Positions 52,796 through 61,117 are shown, numbered from the stretch's first letter. The stretch: 64,000 bases of DNA from UM-FILTER-38-24 sp041663205 (GCA_041663205.1 JBAZQZ010000001.1:62001-126000), one strand, 5' to 3'. Numbers and translations: made by a program. The notes: generated by a model from the letters alone, not told the origin.

Positions 52796-53186
52796 GCTCT
52801 TAAACAGTTTGGGTAAGCCGAGTTCTGTGTCCCTTCAATTTTGTCGAAGGGTTGTGATCATCTATCTTAGCTCCGATGCGAGATCGGAGTCTATAGCGGT
52901 GAGAAGAATTATTCGCGATTGGCGGCGGATAATTCTTTCCATCTCACCTTGCACCTCACAGGGTTTTCCCACTTACGACTTTCGCCGTATGTTCCCGCTA
53001 AACGGGACTTTTCACCTTTTGTTCCGACAAGTCGGAACTAGTATTGTCTCTGTGGCACTATCCCTACCGTATGTTTTTAATATACGGTGGCACGATGTTA
53101 TCGGCTGTGATTTGCCATGGTGCTCGGACTTTCCTCCCCGATGTCCTTTACGGAATAGGGGTGATCACTCCAAACTATCTAAGAGC
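52796..53186 (-). ncRNA. rnpB: RNase P RNA
   Basis: Catalytic RNA that trims tRNA 5' ends. On the minus strand the conserved 5' core GAGGAAAGTCCGAGCACC lies at 53136-53119, the universal ACAGAACTCGGCTTAC near the 3' end at 52828-52813. A 16-bp P1 helix joins the ends: CTCTTAGATAGTTTGG at the 5' end pairs with CCAAACTGTTTAAGAG at the 3' end. The length of about 391 bases and several intervening hairpins fit a bacterial type A molecule. The plus-strand open frame here is spurious. rnpA is at 34090-34422. Confidence 0.95.
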
Positions 53187-53193
53187 AAGAGCT

Positions 53194-53222
53194 ATTTTAA
53201 TAGATTTTGGGGATTTATGCAA
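53194..53222 (-). promoter_or_regulatory. Predicted sigma70-type promoter of rnpB
   Basis: On the minus strand, TTGCAT (53222-53217), a 17-base spacer and TAAAAT (53199-53194). The predicted start near 53187 coincides with the first paired base of helix P1, so promoter and RNA end support each other. Confidence 0.75.
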
Positions 53223-53229
53223 CAGGAAG

Positions 53230-54807
53230 CTAATTTCTGGCGTGTTTCTGTTTCAGCATATCCAGAGATTCTTGGTATTTTTTGGTGTTCATTCCTATTC
53301 TTTTTCCTGTGTCTATCAGTTTTTGGGTGTCGGTTATTATTCCCGTCGATGTTCCATTCCATGAGAGACTACGTATGTTTTCCGCTATTTCGTATGACAG
53401 GGTTCCTTTTATTTTTGCTTCCAGTCTTTTGCTTTCGCTTTTCGAGATATATCCGTTTTTTTCCAAAAGTCTGACGAAGTCTATTCTTTCTTTTGCGGCG
53501 TTGTTTATTTCTGTTAACCCGACTTCTCCTAATTCCGCTTCGAGTAATTTGGACGGGTCTTCTTTTTCGAGGCTTTCAATGTATAGGTCTATTTCTTCTT
53601 TCAGTTTCTTTTTTAATTCTTTTATCTCAAGTGTTTCCTCTTTTTGTTTTGGATCAGCTGCTTGGTTTAGAGTGTTGATGATGTCTGTCATGAGGTCTAT
53701 GCCTTCAATGTCGGGCATTTCCGGACGTTCGTTTTGGTATCTGTCCGGAGTGTTTTGATTCATGCTTACGTTTATTTCCTCATCGCGATCGTCTCCCATG
53801 CTTACGTTGATGTCTTCTTCGTCTTCTTCTCTATAGCTTAATTCGTCTATTAAGATTTTCGCTTCTTTAATTCTGTTTTCCCTTTTTGCTTTTTCCAATT
53901 GTTGTTCCGTTTCTTTTGTGTTTACGTTTTGTTTTTTTAGAAAATTAAAAATTTTGTTGGCATCATGTTCAAAGATTTTTAGGCTTTTGATTGTGTATGT
54001 TGTCAATTCCGTGTTTTCGTTTGCCATTGCCTTGTCCAGCGTGTTGCTTTCGTTTGAATATACTCTTAGTATTTCATCTTGAATTGTTTTGAAAATTTTT
54101 GCCGTGTTTTCTCTCATTTGTTTTTCTTCTTCTCTTACGTTATCGCCTCTTTTTTTTGCTTCTTGGATTTTTTGTTTTGCGGCGTTTATTGCCTCGAATG
54201 AGCGCAGAAGATTAAATAGTCTTATTGTGTTGAATTCGTTTGAAAGGGTTGGCGTCAGTGATGATTCTTCGGGTGTAGTGTCAAAAGAAGGTGCCATGGT
54301 TTTTCTTCGTTTCCATTCTTCGAGGTCTACATTTACTCCGTTTGCTTCTGCGATTTTTTCGCCCGCTTCTCCAAAGACCATTGCTATTTCATGAAACAAT
54401 TCGGTTTCTCTCTCCGTTATTTTAATACTGTAATCGAGGTCATCGAAGGAAGGGTTTATTTTTTCCAATTGGCTGACCAGGTTTTTTAATGTTTTTATGT
54501 GTGCAAGAACTGTTTTTTCCGCTGATTGTGCGTTTTTGGATTTTTTAATAACGATGCCGAGTTTTTCAATTTTTACTTGAGATAGTTCTTCGTTTAGTGA
54601 GGATACCAGTTTCATTTGCAGTTTCAGGCTTTTTGGGACCGCATCCAATAATCCTTGTCCGATGTCGTCCGCGTGTTTTTTCAGTGAGGTCGTTTTTTCG
54701 CTTAATGTGTCTTTCGCTCCTTTCATTGCCTCTGCGAAAAAGCCCGGTTTTGCGGTTTGTTTAGGTTTTCTTTGTGGGATATTATCAGGCGTGTTTGGTT
54801 GTGCCAT
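53230..54807 (-). CDS. Charged coiled-coil protein, 525 aa
   Basis: Not recognised. Soluble, with a short Pro/Gln/Lys N-terminus, an amphipathic stretch (about 22-60), and long helical, charged segments with coiled-coil character (about 70-330 and 380-440). Acidic linkers (YREEDEEDINVSMGDD, then a near repeat INVSMNQN) break the middle. No signal peptide or membrane helix. It is the third protein of this style in the window. The stop lies 44 bases before the 5' end of rnpB on the same strand, just before the rnpB promoter. Confidence 0.75.
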   Translation of the reverse strand: MAQPNTPDNIPQRKPKQTAKPGFFAEAMKGAKDTLSEKTTSLKKHADDIGQGLLDAVPKSLKLQMKLVSSLNEELSQVKIEKLGIVIKKSKNAQSAEKTVLAHIKTLKNLVSQLEKINPSFDDLDYSIKITERETELFHEIAMVFGEAGEKIAEANGVNVDLEEWKRRKTMAPSFDTTPEESSLTPTLSNEFNTIRLFNLLRSFEAINAAKQKIQEAKKRGDNVREEEKQMRENTAKIFKTIQDEILRVYSNESNTLDKAMANENTELTTYTIKSLKIFEHDANKIFNFLKKQNVNTKETEQQLEKAKRENRIKEAKILIDELSYREEDEEDINVSMGDDRDEEINVSMNQNTPDRYQNERPEMPDIEGIDLMTDIINTLNQAADPKQKEETLEIKELKKKLKEEIDLYIESLEKEDPSKLLEAELGEVGLTEINNAAKERIDFVRLLEKNGYISKSESKRLEAKIKGTLSYEIAENIRSLSWNGTSTGIITDTQKLIDTGKRIGMNTKKYQESLDMLKQKHARN

Positions 54808-54872
54808 ATATTTTTTTGTTAGTTTTTATTTTTAACTATGTCTATTTTACCATAAAAGGGGCGAGTCGTCAA

Positions 54873-55760
54873 CTACGTGATTTTCTCCAAGATTTTCTTG
54901 TCGGAGAAATTTTTCAGTTTGAGGGATTTTATGTTTTTCGGGAGGGCTTTTGTTGGGACTAAGCCTATTATTTCACTTTCGAGGATTTTTATGCCGAGGC
55001 GTTTTGCCAAGGTTTCGACTTTTTTGAATACTTTCAGCGGTGGAGTTTTTTTGTAGTTTGTGAGGTTTATGGAGACTTGGGCGATATCTCTGCTTTTCAG
55101 GTAGAGGCCGAGGGCTTTTACGTTTTTTAGTCCGTTTTTGGCGGTTTCTCTTATTTTGTTCGCGATTATTTTTGCGATTTCGACGTCGGAAGTTTTCAGA
55201 TTTATGTTGTATGCGACAAGGGGACCGCGGACTCCGATGACTGTTGCGCCGGCGGGACCCATTGTTTGCGGGCCGAAATCAGGCTTTTTTTCCGGTAATG
55301 TAATTTCTTTTTTTAATCTTTCGTATTGGCCTTTTCTTAAGTTGGCCAGGTTTTTTCTGTTTTTTTTGATGGCCGAATTTTCGTAGAGATAGACGGGAAT
55401 TTTCACTTTTTCCCCGACCTGTTTTGCGAGTGCTATTGAATATTTTACTGTTTCTTTTGTCGTGATTCCTTTGAGTGGAATCAGCGGAACGACATCTGTC
55501 GCGCCGATTCTCGGGTGTACACCTTTGTGTACATTTAGGTCTATTATTTTTGAGGCGGTTTTTATCGCATTGAATGCGGCTTGTATGACTTTTTCGGGTT
55601 CTCCTGCAAATGTAATAACAGTGCGATTGTGGTCTATGTCGCTTTCTGAGTTTAAAAAAAGTATTCCTTTTACTTTTTTAATGGAATCTTCGATGAGCTT
55701 GATTTTTGCTTTGTCGCGCCCTTCGCTAAAATTCGGGACACATTCGATAAGCTGTTTCAT
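54873..55760 (-). CDS. ftcD: Glutamate formimidoyltransferase
   Basis: Transfers a formimino group between formiminoglutamate and tetrahydrofolate. The 295-residue protein starts with the family signature LIECVPNFSEGRD and contains SDIDHNRTVITFAG, NVHKGVHPRIGATDVVPLIP, YENSAIKKNRKNLANLRKGQYE, PDFGPQ and VIGVRGPLVAYNINL, all typical. The cyclodeaminase domain of bifunctional FTCD is absent. No histidine-degradation genes are in the window, so the physiological role is uncertain; it may feed one-carbon units to folate. It seems to be a single gene. Confidence 0.9.
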   Translation of the reverse strand: MKQLIECVPNFSEGRDKAKIKLIEDSIKKVKGILFLNSESDIDHNRTVITFAGEPEKVIQAAFNAIKTASKIIDLNVHKGVHPRIGATDVVPLIPLKGITTKETVKYSIALAKQVGEKVKIPVYLYENSAIKKNRKNLANLRKGQYERLKKEITLPEKKPDFGPQTMGPAGATVIGVRGPLVAYNINLKTSDVEIAKIIANKIRETAKNGLKNVKALGLYLKSRDIAQVSINLTNYKKTPPLKVFKKVETLAKRLGIKILESEIIGLVPTKALPKNIKSLKLKNFSDKKILEKIT

Positions 55761-55877
55761 GGCTCTATTGTGTGCGATTTTGGCGGAAAAGGCAAGGGAG
55801 GGAGAGTGTTTTTGTGTTTATGAAAAGATTTTAAGATTTTTTAATAAAAATTTAATGTTGGGGTGTTAAGGTTCACG

Positions 55878-55926
55878 TAGTTACAAAGTTATATGTTTTG
55901 ACTTTGTGGCTACACTTATATATAAT
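55878..55926 (+). promoter_or_regulatory. Consensus promoter overlapped by a palindromic operator
   Basis: TTGACT (55898-55903), a 17-base spacer and TATAAT (55921-55926). An imperfect inverted repeat, gtagttacaaagt (55878-55890) and actttgtggctac (55901-55913), spans the -35 region. The expected transcript start near 55933 is only about three bases before the ATG at 55936, so the mRNA should be nearly leaderless. Confidence 0.75.
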
Positions 55927-55935
55927 GTAACTACT

Positions 55936-56259
55936 ATGAAAAATCAAAAAAATGAATATTTTATTCTGCTGAATAATAAAAAATATTTGTACACTTTAAG
56001 GAAAATGGCGAAAAACAGGTTTTTTGTTGAGTGTAAGGATGCAAATATTGCTCAGGAATTTTTGAGTGAAGATATTCCGGATTTGCTCATAGATTTGCCA
56101 AATTTGATTTTGGCGGAGAGGGAATATAATCAGGGGCAAGCCGATGTTGTGAGGTTTCGCTTGAGCGTTGAGGATAAAAAAACGATTTTAAAAAAAGCTT
56201 ACAAGAAAGGGTATAAGACGGTTTCCGGATTCTTAAGAGATTTGGCTTTGGGGGCTTAA
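55936..56259 (+). CDS. Ribbon-helix-helix DNA-binding protein (putative autoregulator)
   Basis: I start at the ATG at 55936 (MKNQKNEYF, 107 residues), because the upstream ATG at 55906 lies inside the promoter. The C-terminal ~38 residues fit a ribbon-helix-helix domain: strand VVRFRLSVED, helix KKTILKKAYKKGY, turn and second helix VSGFLRDLAL. The N-terminal part (EYFILLNNKKYLYTLRKM...) is unassigned. A palindrome over the promoter suggests repression of its own gene. Without a toxin-like partner next to it, a toxin-antitoxin role is not supported. An inverted repeat (56267-56309) follows the stop and may terminate transcription. Confidence 0.7.
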   Translation: MKNQKNEYFILLNNKKYLYTLRKMAKNRFFVECKDANIAQEFLSEDIPDLLIDLPNLILAEREYNQGQADVVRFRLSVEDKKTILKKAYKKGYKTVSGFLRDLALGA

Positions 56260-56360
56260 TACAAATGACTAATACCCCTTAAAGACGAAACATCAAGGTA
56301 TTATTAGTCGAGTGCGGTTACGTGTATATTTTATCGAAATGACTTTGTTTAGTCAAACTT

Positions 56361-56717
56361 TCAGTAGAAATTTAAGTGAGGGTGTCTCCGTTCAGCCTCT
56401 TGATTGGATTGTTTTCTTGCTTTTTCTCTACGGGATGCTTCAAATTGTTCTCTTTCTACGAAGTACACTCTGAGATCAACGGCTTGTCCTGTTTCTCTGT
56501 GTATAGCGTCTAAATCACACATGAGTACCCTGCTAGTATCTCCACATGCGCATTGGCTGGCTACGTCAAATAATCCGGTTTTTTTTCCTATTTTGCTGAG
56601 GTCGTGTTCTGCATGGACATATACCCGTCCTTTTGCTTCTATCTTCGCAAGTTCTCTCAAATCTTCCGGATGAATTTCGTAGGTTTCTCCTATTAATCGT
56701 TTTATGGTTGGGGGCAT
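56361..56717 (-). CDS. Hypothetical protein, 118 aa
   Basis: Not recognised. Soluble; the middle carries three Cys in QCACGDTSRVLMC that could bind a metal with a histidine nearby (HAEHDLS or AIHRET). The C-terminus is an Arg/Lys/Glu-rich helix (REKARKQSNQEAERRH). It starts four bases after the stop of the 69-residue gene, so the two form a small operon at the edge of the second accessory block. Confidence 0.55.
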   Translation of the reverse strand: MPPTIKRLIGETYEIHPEDLRELAKIEAKGRVYVHAEHDLSKIGKKTGLFDVASQCACGDTSRVLMCDLDAIHRETGQAVDLRVYFVEREQFEASRREKARKQSNQEAERRHPHLNFY

Positions 56718-56721
56718 GGGA

Positions 56722-56931
56722 TTAGTTTAATTCAGGATCGGTTTCTTTTGCAAGTTTCGTTCCTATTCTGAGCGGGGAGCTTGAGGATAATGCGTTTGCT
56801 CTTTCTATTCTTCTTCGTATCTCTTCTATATCGCGCGGAGGGACAATCCCGTTTTGATCTATCCTTGCAGGTTTAGAGGCAAGGGCGTCTTGAACGATTG
56901 CGGCTTCAGCTTCTCTTCTTTCGGTGGTCAT
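56722..56931 (-). CDS. Hypothetical protein, 69 aa
   Basis: Not recognised. A short hydrophilic protein with an N-terminal helix (TTERREAEAAIVQDALA) and a second helix (RDIEEIRRRIERANAL); no motif of known function. It is the first gene of the pair with the 118-residue protein. The 274-base spacer before it (56932-57205) holds the inverted repeat 57148-57202 and otherwise nothing I can name. Confidence 0.5.
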   Translation of the reverse strand: MTTERREAEAAIVQDALASKPARIDQNGIVPPRDIEEIRRRIERANALSSSSPLRIGTKLAKETDPELN

Positions 56932-57147
56932 AATTCTTTATTTTAGTGAATGACAAGGAGTTTATTATGAACGATTTGGAGGGGGGTGTCAATGTTTGGC
57001 CTTTGGTTTTACGTATTCCTTGTTTTAATACCGTTTATCATGAAAATTGTATTGACGGGGATATAGCTAGTTAAATGATGTACATGTTTTCCTTTAATTT
57101 CTGAAAGAAATTGCTCTTACAAAAGAAAGATCCAATTTTGTTTTTCC

Positions 57148-57202
57148 GTTTTGGGCGAAGGGTAGAGGGGAATTAAAGGGGTGAATGCCCGAAGCCCAAA
57201 AC
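57148..57202. terminator. 55-base inverted repeat just after the AbiEii-WYL gene
   Basis: Arms gttttgggc (57148-57156) and gcccaaaac (57194-57202) are perfect complements, with further partial pairing inside. It begins three bases after the stop codon of the minus-strand gene and could end its transcript, although no long T-run follows; it could also be a boundary element of the island. Confidence 0.5.
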
Positions 57203-57205
57203 ACC

Positions 57206-58621
57206 TTAATATTTCATACCCATGTAAACTCCATAACCGTAGCATGTAAATCCAGATTTACTTTTGTGAGGTTTAATAGTTGAGTTTTGTGTTTTTCTGT
57301 AAAACCTTTTTCCGCAAGAACTACATTGGTAAATATATTTCGGACCATAGTTTGGTCTTCTTGTGCGTGTACTATTGGCTCTTGAAATTACGTCTGTGCG
57401 TCTTCTTGGTGCCTTTGTTGGTTTATTGATGTCAAAAAGATAGGGGTTTTCTGGCTTTTCGCCAGCTTTTGATAACTCAATTTGAAATCTAGGCTCAAAC
57501 TTTTCTTCAGTGTTTTCAATCGACTGAACATTTATGGCAATAAAACTCTTTACTCCAGGATTATTTGAACTACCAGTTCTATCGTATACATAAAAATACT
57601 CTATTTGAGTGCCATCTTTTTTTTCTAGATACTTCAATGAATAAGGCTCAATTATTCTGTCTACCCCTTTGTAACGGATTTTGAGTAAGGTCTGATTGCG
57701 TCCTGCCTTCATGATAGGAACTCGGAGATCTGCGACGAAAAAAGCGAATTGTCTAAACCCATTTTCTGGGAAAATGCCAAATAATACTTCCATGTCCGTA
57801 ACAAAAAATTCAATAGCTTCCTCGACTTCGAATATAATATTTTTGGCACAAACAATAGTTTTATTCCAAAATTCTTTAAAATAATCAAAAGGGGTTTTGC
57901 ATAAAATTTCCTTTACCACATGGGGGTTCCTAGAGAATATAGTTTTTTGTACGAATGCCCTAACAACTTCTTCTTTATTTAATTCTCCGCCAAGAAGCTT
58001 TACAGAATAAACATAATCAAATAGGTCTGGGGCATGTTGCCTCTGCAGTAAACATTTTAATTTCGTTGCGATAATTTCTTCTAGCTTCATGCATCTTATC
58101 TCACAATTCACTTCAGAAGAATCTGAATAAGGATGAATTAATTTTACCTTTTGGATTGGCAACAAAGCTTTATCGAAACGTGTAACGTCCATTGATATTT
58201 TAATTTTTATGTGGTCGGATTTACCATAAAAATCTTTGAAATATACTCTGACCTCATACACTCGCAAATCGGGTATGGGAGCTTCTGTTGCGGTAAATTT
58301 TTCTTCAATTCTGTTATCTTCTTTAACAAAGGTGATTCCTGCCTTTTCTTGAATAAAATCGCAGACTTTATTTATTTCTTCAATTAGGCGTTCTTGTTGG
58401 ATATCGGTTGGTATGCCTAGGTCAATATCTAATGAGAATCTGGTATTTTCAAAATATCCTTTTCGCAAAGCATTTCCACCTTTTAGAAAAAGCGTGTCTT
58501 TTAAATCACTGATTGAGAAAAGCCCAAAAAGAAACCAACCAAAAACATAGTCGCGTTCAACGTTGGATATGTGAATTTCAAATTCTTTTGCTTTTGCTTC
58601 GATTTCTTCTTTTTGAATCAT
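57206..58621 (-). CDS. AbiEii-type nucleotidyltransferase fused to a WYL-like domain and a zinc ribbon
   Basis: A 471-residue three-part protein. Residues ~35-255 form an AbiEii/AbiGii nucleotidyltransferase: KGGNALRKGYF with the SLDIDLG acidic pair (Asp65, Asp67), a later Asp in KISMDVTRF (145) and EEIIATKLKCLLQRQHAPDLFD (180-202) with the conserved Lys and downstream Asp. Residues ~310-385 resemble a WYL ligand-binding domain (LLKIRYKGVDRIIEPYSL, EYFYVYDRTG, KSFIAINVQSIENTEEKFEP). The C-terminus has a zinc ribbon (C433, C436, H452, C460). AbiEii enzymes are toxins of abortive-infection systems that modify tRNA ends. The usual separate AbiEi antitoxin is missing. Confidence 0.82.
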   Translation of the reverse strand: MIQKEEIEAKAKEFEIHISNVERDYVFGWFLFGLFSISDLKDTLFLKGGNALRKGYFENTRFSLDIDLGIPTDIQQERLIEEINKVCDFIQEKAGITFVKEDNRIEEKFTATEAPIPDLRVYEVRVYFKDFYGKSDHIKIKISMDVTRFDKALLPIQKVKLIHPYSDSSEVNCEIRCMKLEEIIATKLKCLLQRQHAPDLFDYVYSVKLLGGELNKEEVVRAFVQKTIFSRNPHVVKEILCKTPFDYFKEFWNKTIVCAKNIIFEVEEAIEFFVTDMEVLFGIFPENGFRQFAFFVADLRVPIMKAGRNQTLLKIRYKGVDRIIEPYSLKYLEKKDGTQIEYFYVYDRTGSSNNPGVKSFIAINVQSIENTEEKFEPRFQIELSKAGEKPENPYLFDINKPTKAPRRRTDVISRANSTRTRRPNYGPKYIYQCSSCGKRFYRKTQNSTIKPHKSKSGFTCYGYGVYMGMKY

Positions 58622-58633
58622 TGTTTTCGTGTT

Positions 58634-59287
58634 TTAGACTGTAATTCTATCATGAATCATTTTTGAACCTTTTGACTCTCTAGGAAAATTCCCTTTTTTA
58701 TCTCTGAATGAAAGTTCTTTTTCTGGATGATTATCTTTTTTTGGGAACCAAGAGGTAATTTTTTCTATGTCGGTAAACGGAGCGGATTGAAACATCTTTT
58801 TTATTGCTTCAAAATCTTTTCCCTTAAAAGATTCGGTTTCGGCTAGTTGCCAAAATGTAATGATTGCAATTTCATGTTCCCACTTTGTGCCTTCGTGATA
58901 TTTTTCCAGGTGTTCAAAAAGCTCCTCTGTCAGATCCCACAATGAATCAAATAAATGATCTACCTCAATAATATCTCGATCCGTATTATTAGACTCTTTC
59001 AGATACATCATAAAAGCAGCGTTTAGGTGTGGGCTACCCCCATGCTGCCATCGTCCAGGATGGTTTTTTTCAATTTCAACATATTGCCTGCCAAAAATTT
59101 CTAACCAGGCGTAATCGACCTTGCCTATCAGGTTTGGAAAGTCTTTGAATTCCTCTTTTTTCTTTGCTTCCCATTCAGCATCAAATTTTTGGTCAGCGAT
59201 CGCTTGATTATCATCTTCTTTTTGACGATAAATACGCCAAAGTATGTACGCTATTACTACTAGTAGAATTACAATAATTGTTTCCAT
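58634..59287 (-). CDS. Membrane-anchored hypothetical protein next to AbiEii-WYL gene
   Basis: A 217-residue protein with one N-terminal helix (about 3-20, TIIVILLVVIAYILW) followed by a charged linker and a soluble cytoplasm- or surface-facing helical domain rich in aromatic residues (DYAWLEIFGRQYVEIE, HPGRWQHGG, LFDSLWDLTEELFEHLEKYHEG). I do not recognise the family. It ends 12 bases before the AbiEii-WYL start on the same strand, so both are probably one operon; it might act as partner or modulator, by inference from position only. Confidence 0.65.
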   Translation of the reverse strand: METIIVILLVVIAYILWRIYRQKEDDNQAIADQKFDAEWEAKKKEEFKDFPNLIGKVDYAWLEIFGRQYVEIEKNHPGRWQHGGSPHLNAAFMMYLKESNNTDRDIIEVDHLFDSLWDLTEELFEHLEKYHEGTKWEHEIAIITFWQLAETESFKGKDFEAIKKMFQSAPFTDIEKITSWFPKKDNHPEKELSFRDKKGNFPRESKGSKMIHDRITV

Positions 59288-59339
59288 AGGTTTTAGATTA
59301 GAATTTTTCTTATAAAATAAATGTTTACGTAGCGTAGCG

Positions 59340-59475
59340 GAGGAAACACATTATATTCCTCTCTATAAAAAAGAAAAACAAAATCGGATTCTTTTTAAGA
59401 GCATAGGGCTTTAGCCCAAAAGGAAAACATGTATTTCCTAACTCGTTTCTATGCGAAGTGTTTTCGTATAGAAAC
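59340..59475. repeat. Cluster of hairpins ending in the 31-nt repeat, copy 2
   Basis: In the spacer 59288-59539 four inverted repeats follow each other: gaggaa / ttcctc (about 59340-59364), gggctttagccc (about 59407-59418), ggaaa / tttcc (about 59421-59438), and the 31-base hairpin 59445-59475, identical to 9920-9950. The last two flanks (actcg before, a G-run with agtatat after) are also shared with copy 1. No gene is seen here. Confidence 0.75.
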
Positions 59476-59539
59476 GACCTGGGGGAAGTATATGCGAAAT
59501 AACTTGTATGTGTACAGGGGATTGTTTTCGTTCAAGGGG

Positions 59540-60154
59540 CTATGAATTCTCGCGTTCTTTCTTCAATTTGTCGTATTCCCTTTGGAAGAATCGGACGGCG
59601 TTTAGGCATTCTTTGGCTTTTTGGTTTTCGGGATCGATTTGGAGGGTTTTTTTGAAGAGGAGGGCGGCTTTGTCGAAATTCTTTTCGTTTAGGTATAAGA
59701 CGCCGATGTCATTTAATATTAATGGGTCGTTTGGGGCTAAGAAAAGCGCTCTTTCGAGAAGAACGATTCCTCTTTGGCCTTGGCCGAAATGGTACATGCT
59801 CCAGCCCATACATCTCAAAATTTCAGGATGGTTTGGGTAAAGCGCGTCGGCTTTTTCGAGTAACATTACCGATTCTTTCCATTTTCCGGTGCAAGAATAA
59901 ACAAATCCAAGAAGATAGTTTGCGTTTGCGCTTTCTGCGTTTACTTTGATTGCCTGTGAAAGCGCTTTTTCGGCATTTTCGTATTTTCTCAAAGACAAAT
60001 AATTGTCGCCGATTTCTTCGTATGCTTCGACGCAATTTAAATCATCAAGAAGAATTCTTTCGCAGATTCTGATCGCTTCTACGTGTTTTCCTTCGTTTTT
60101 CTTTTTGTCCGCTTCCTCTATCAGAGGATGCAACTTTGTTTCTTCTTTGTGCAT
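59540..60154 (-). CDS. Tetratricopeptide repeat protein
   Basis: A 204-residue soluble helical protein of about four to five TPR units (for example EAYEEIGDNYLSLRKYENAE, ANANYLLGFVYSCTGKWKE, RCMGWSMYHFGQGQRG, LNDIGVLYLNEKNFDKAALL), each with the typical small/aromatic spacing and a final capping helix. TPR domains mediate protein contacts. No catalytic part is attached and the partner is unknown. It stands alone between the second accessory block and galU. Confidence 0.87.
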   Translation of the reverse strand: MHKEETKLHPLIEEADKKKNEGKHVEAIRICERILLDDLNCVEAYEEIGDNYLSLRKYENAEKALSQAIKVNAESANANYLLGFVYSCTGKWKESVMLLEKADALYPNHPEILRCMGWSMYHFGQGQRGIVLLERALFLAPNDPLILNDIGVLYLNEKNFDKAALLFKKTLQIDPENQKAKECLNAVRFFQREYDKLKKERENS

Positions 60155-60255
60155 GATTTTTTTGTTTTTATTTTTGTTTTGTCTTTTTGTATTCAGGTAA
60201 TTATACCAAAAATAGCAGGGGATTGCAATGTAGTGGGGTTTGACAAAAAGGAGAA

Positions 60256-61107
60256 TTATTCCAGGTCTTTTCTTCTCGATGCGAAGTGATTTGTTGCTTT
60301 TAAAAAGCCTGTTTTGTCGCCTGTGTCGAAACGGGTTCCTTTGATTTCGAGGCCGTGGATTTGCCCTTGTTTAAGGTAATTTTTCATGCCGTCGATAAGG
60401 CGAAGTTCTTTGTCTTTGGTTGATGATTTTGAATTTTCGAGCGCTTCGAGAAGATGCGGAGTGATGATGTATTTGCCGACAATCGCGAGGTTTGACGGGG
60501 CATTTTTTGGATCCGGTTTTTCTACGAGTGAAGAAATTTCGTAAAGATTTTTCGGGAGTTTTTTCGATGTGTCGGGGGAAATTATTCCGTATTTTTTTGA
60601 ATCTTTTTTGTTTATTTTTTGAAGTCCGATTATCGGAGTTTTTAGTTTTTCGTATTGTTTTATGAGTTGTGAAAGTGCCGGAATTTTACTGTCATAAATG
60701 TCGTCGCCGAATAAAATCGCTATTGTTTCATCTTTTATCAGGTGTTTCGTGCAAAGTATGGCGTGGCCGTCTCCAAGCGGTTCTTTTTGTATGACATAAT
60801 GAAATTTTGCGAGATGTTCTATCGATTCTATTGTTTTAAGTTCCGCGATTTTTTTTGTTTTTTTGAGTCTGTCTTTTAGTTCTTTTATTTCATTTTCTTT
60901 CGGGCTGAAATAATTTTTTATTGATAATTTTGAGTCGTTTATTACGAAAACAATTTCTTCAATTCCGCTCGCGACAGCTTCTTCGACTAAATATTGGATG
61001 CAAGGTTTGTCCACTATCGGGAGCATTTCTTTTGGTATGGATTTTGTGATCGGGAGAAATCTTGTCCCAAGTCCCGCCGCTAAGATTACAGCTTTTTTGA
61101 TTTGCAT
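60256..61107 (-). CDS. galU: UTP-glucose-1-phosphate uridylyltransferase
   Basis: Makes UDP-glucose from UTP and glucose 1-phosphate, a donor for wall and surface glycans. The 283-residue nucleotidyltransferase begins with KAVILAAGLGTRFLPITKS, followed by PKEMLPIVDKPCIQYLVEEAV, the uridine site, the Mg-binding LFGDDIYDSK, and VGKYIITPHLLEALE, all as in GalU. It is the last gene of the tilS-ftsH-hsp20-galU row, 10 bases after hsp20. A product user may be the sugar transferase at 51348-52751. Confidence 0.95.
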   Translation of the reverse strand: MQIKKAVILAAGLGTRFLPITKSIPKEMLPIVDKPCIQYLVEEAVASGIEEIVFVINDSKLSIKNYFSPKENEIKELKDRLKKTKKIAELKTIESIEHLAKFHYVIQKEPLGDGHAILCTKHLIKDETIAILFGDDIYDSKIPALSQLIKQYEKLKTPIIGLQKINKKDSKKYGIISPDTSKKLPKNLYEISSLVEKPDPKNAPSNLAIVGKYIITPHLLEALENSKSSTKDKELRLIDGMKNYLKQGQIHGLEIKGTRFDTGDKTGFLKATNHFASRRKDLE

Positions 61108-61117
61108 GGCGACTGTT

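Noticed and set aside
52809..53474. Plus-strand open frame of 221 codons
   Set aside because: It lies antisense to the RNase P RNA and the end of the 525-residue gene; conserved RNase P motifs and a matching promoter are on the minus strand.
55906..56259. Start of the ribbon-helix-helix gene at 55906
   Set aside because: That ATG lies inside the promoter spacer, before the -10 box; a transcript from this promoter would not include it.
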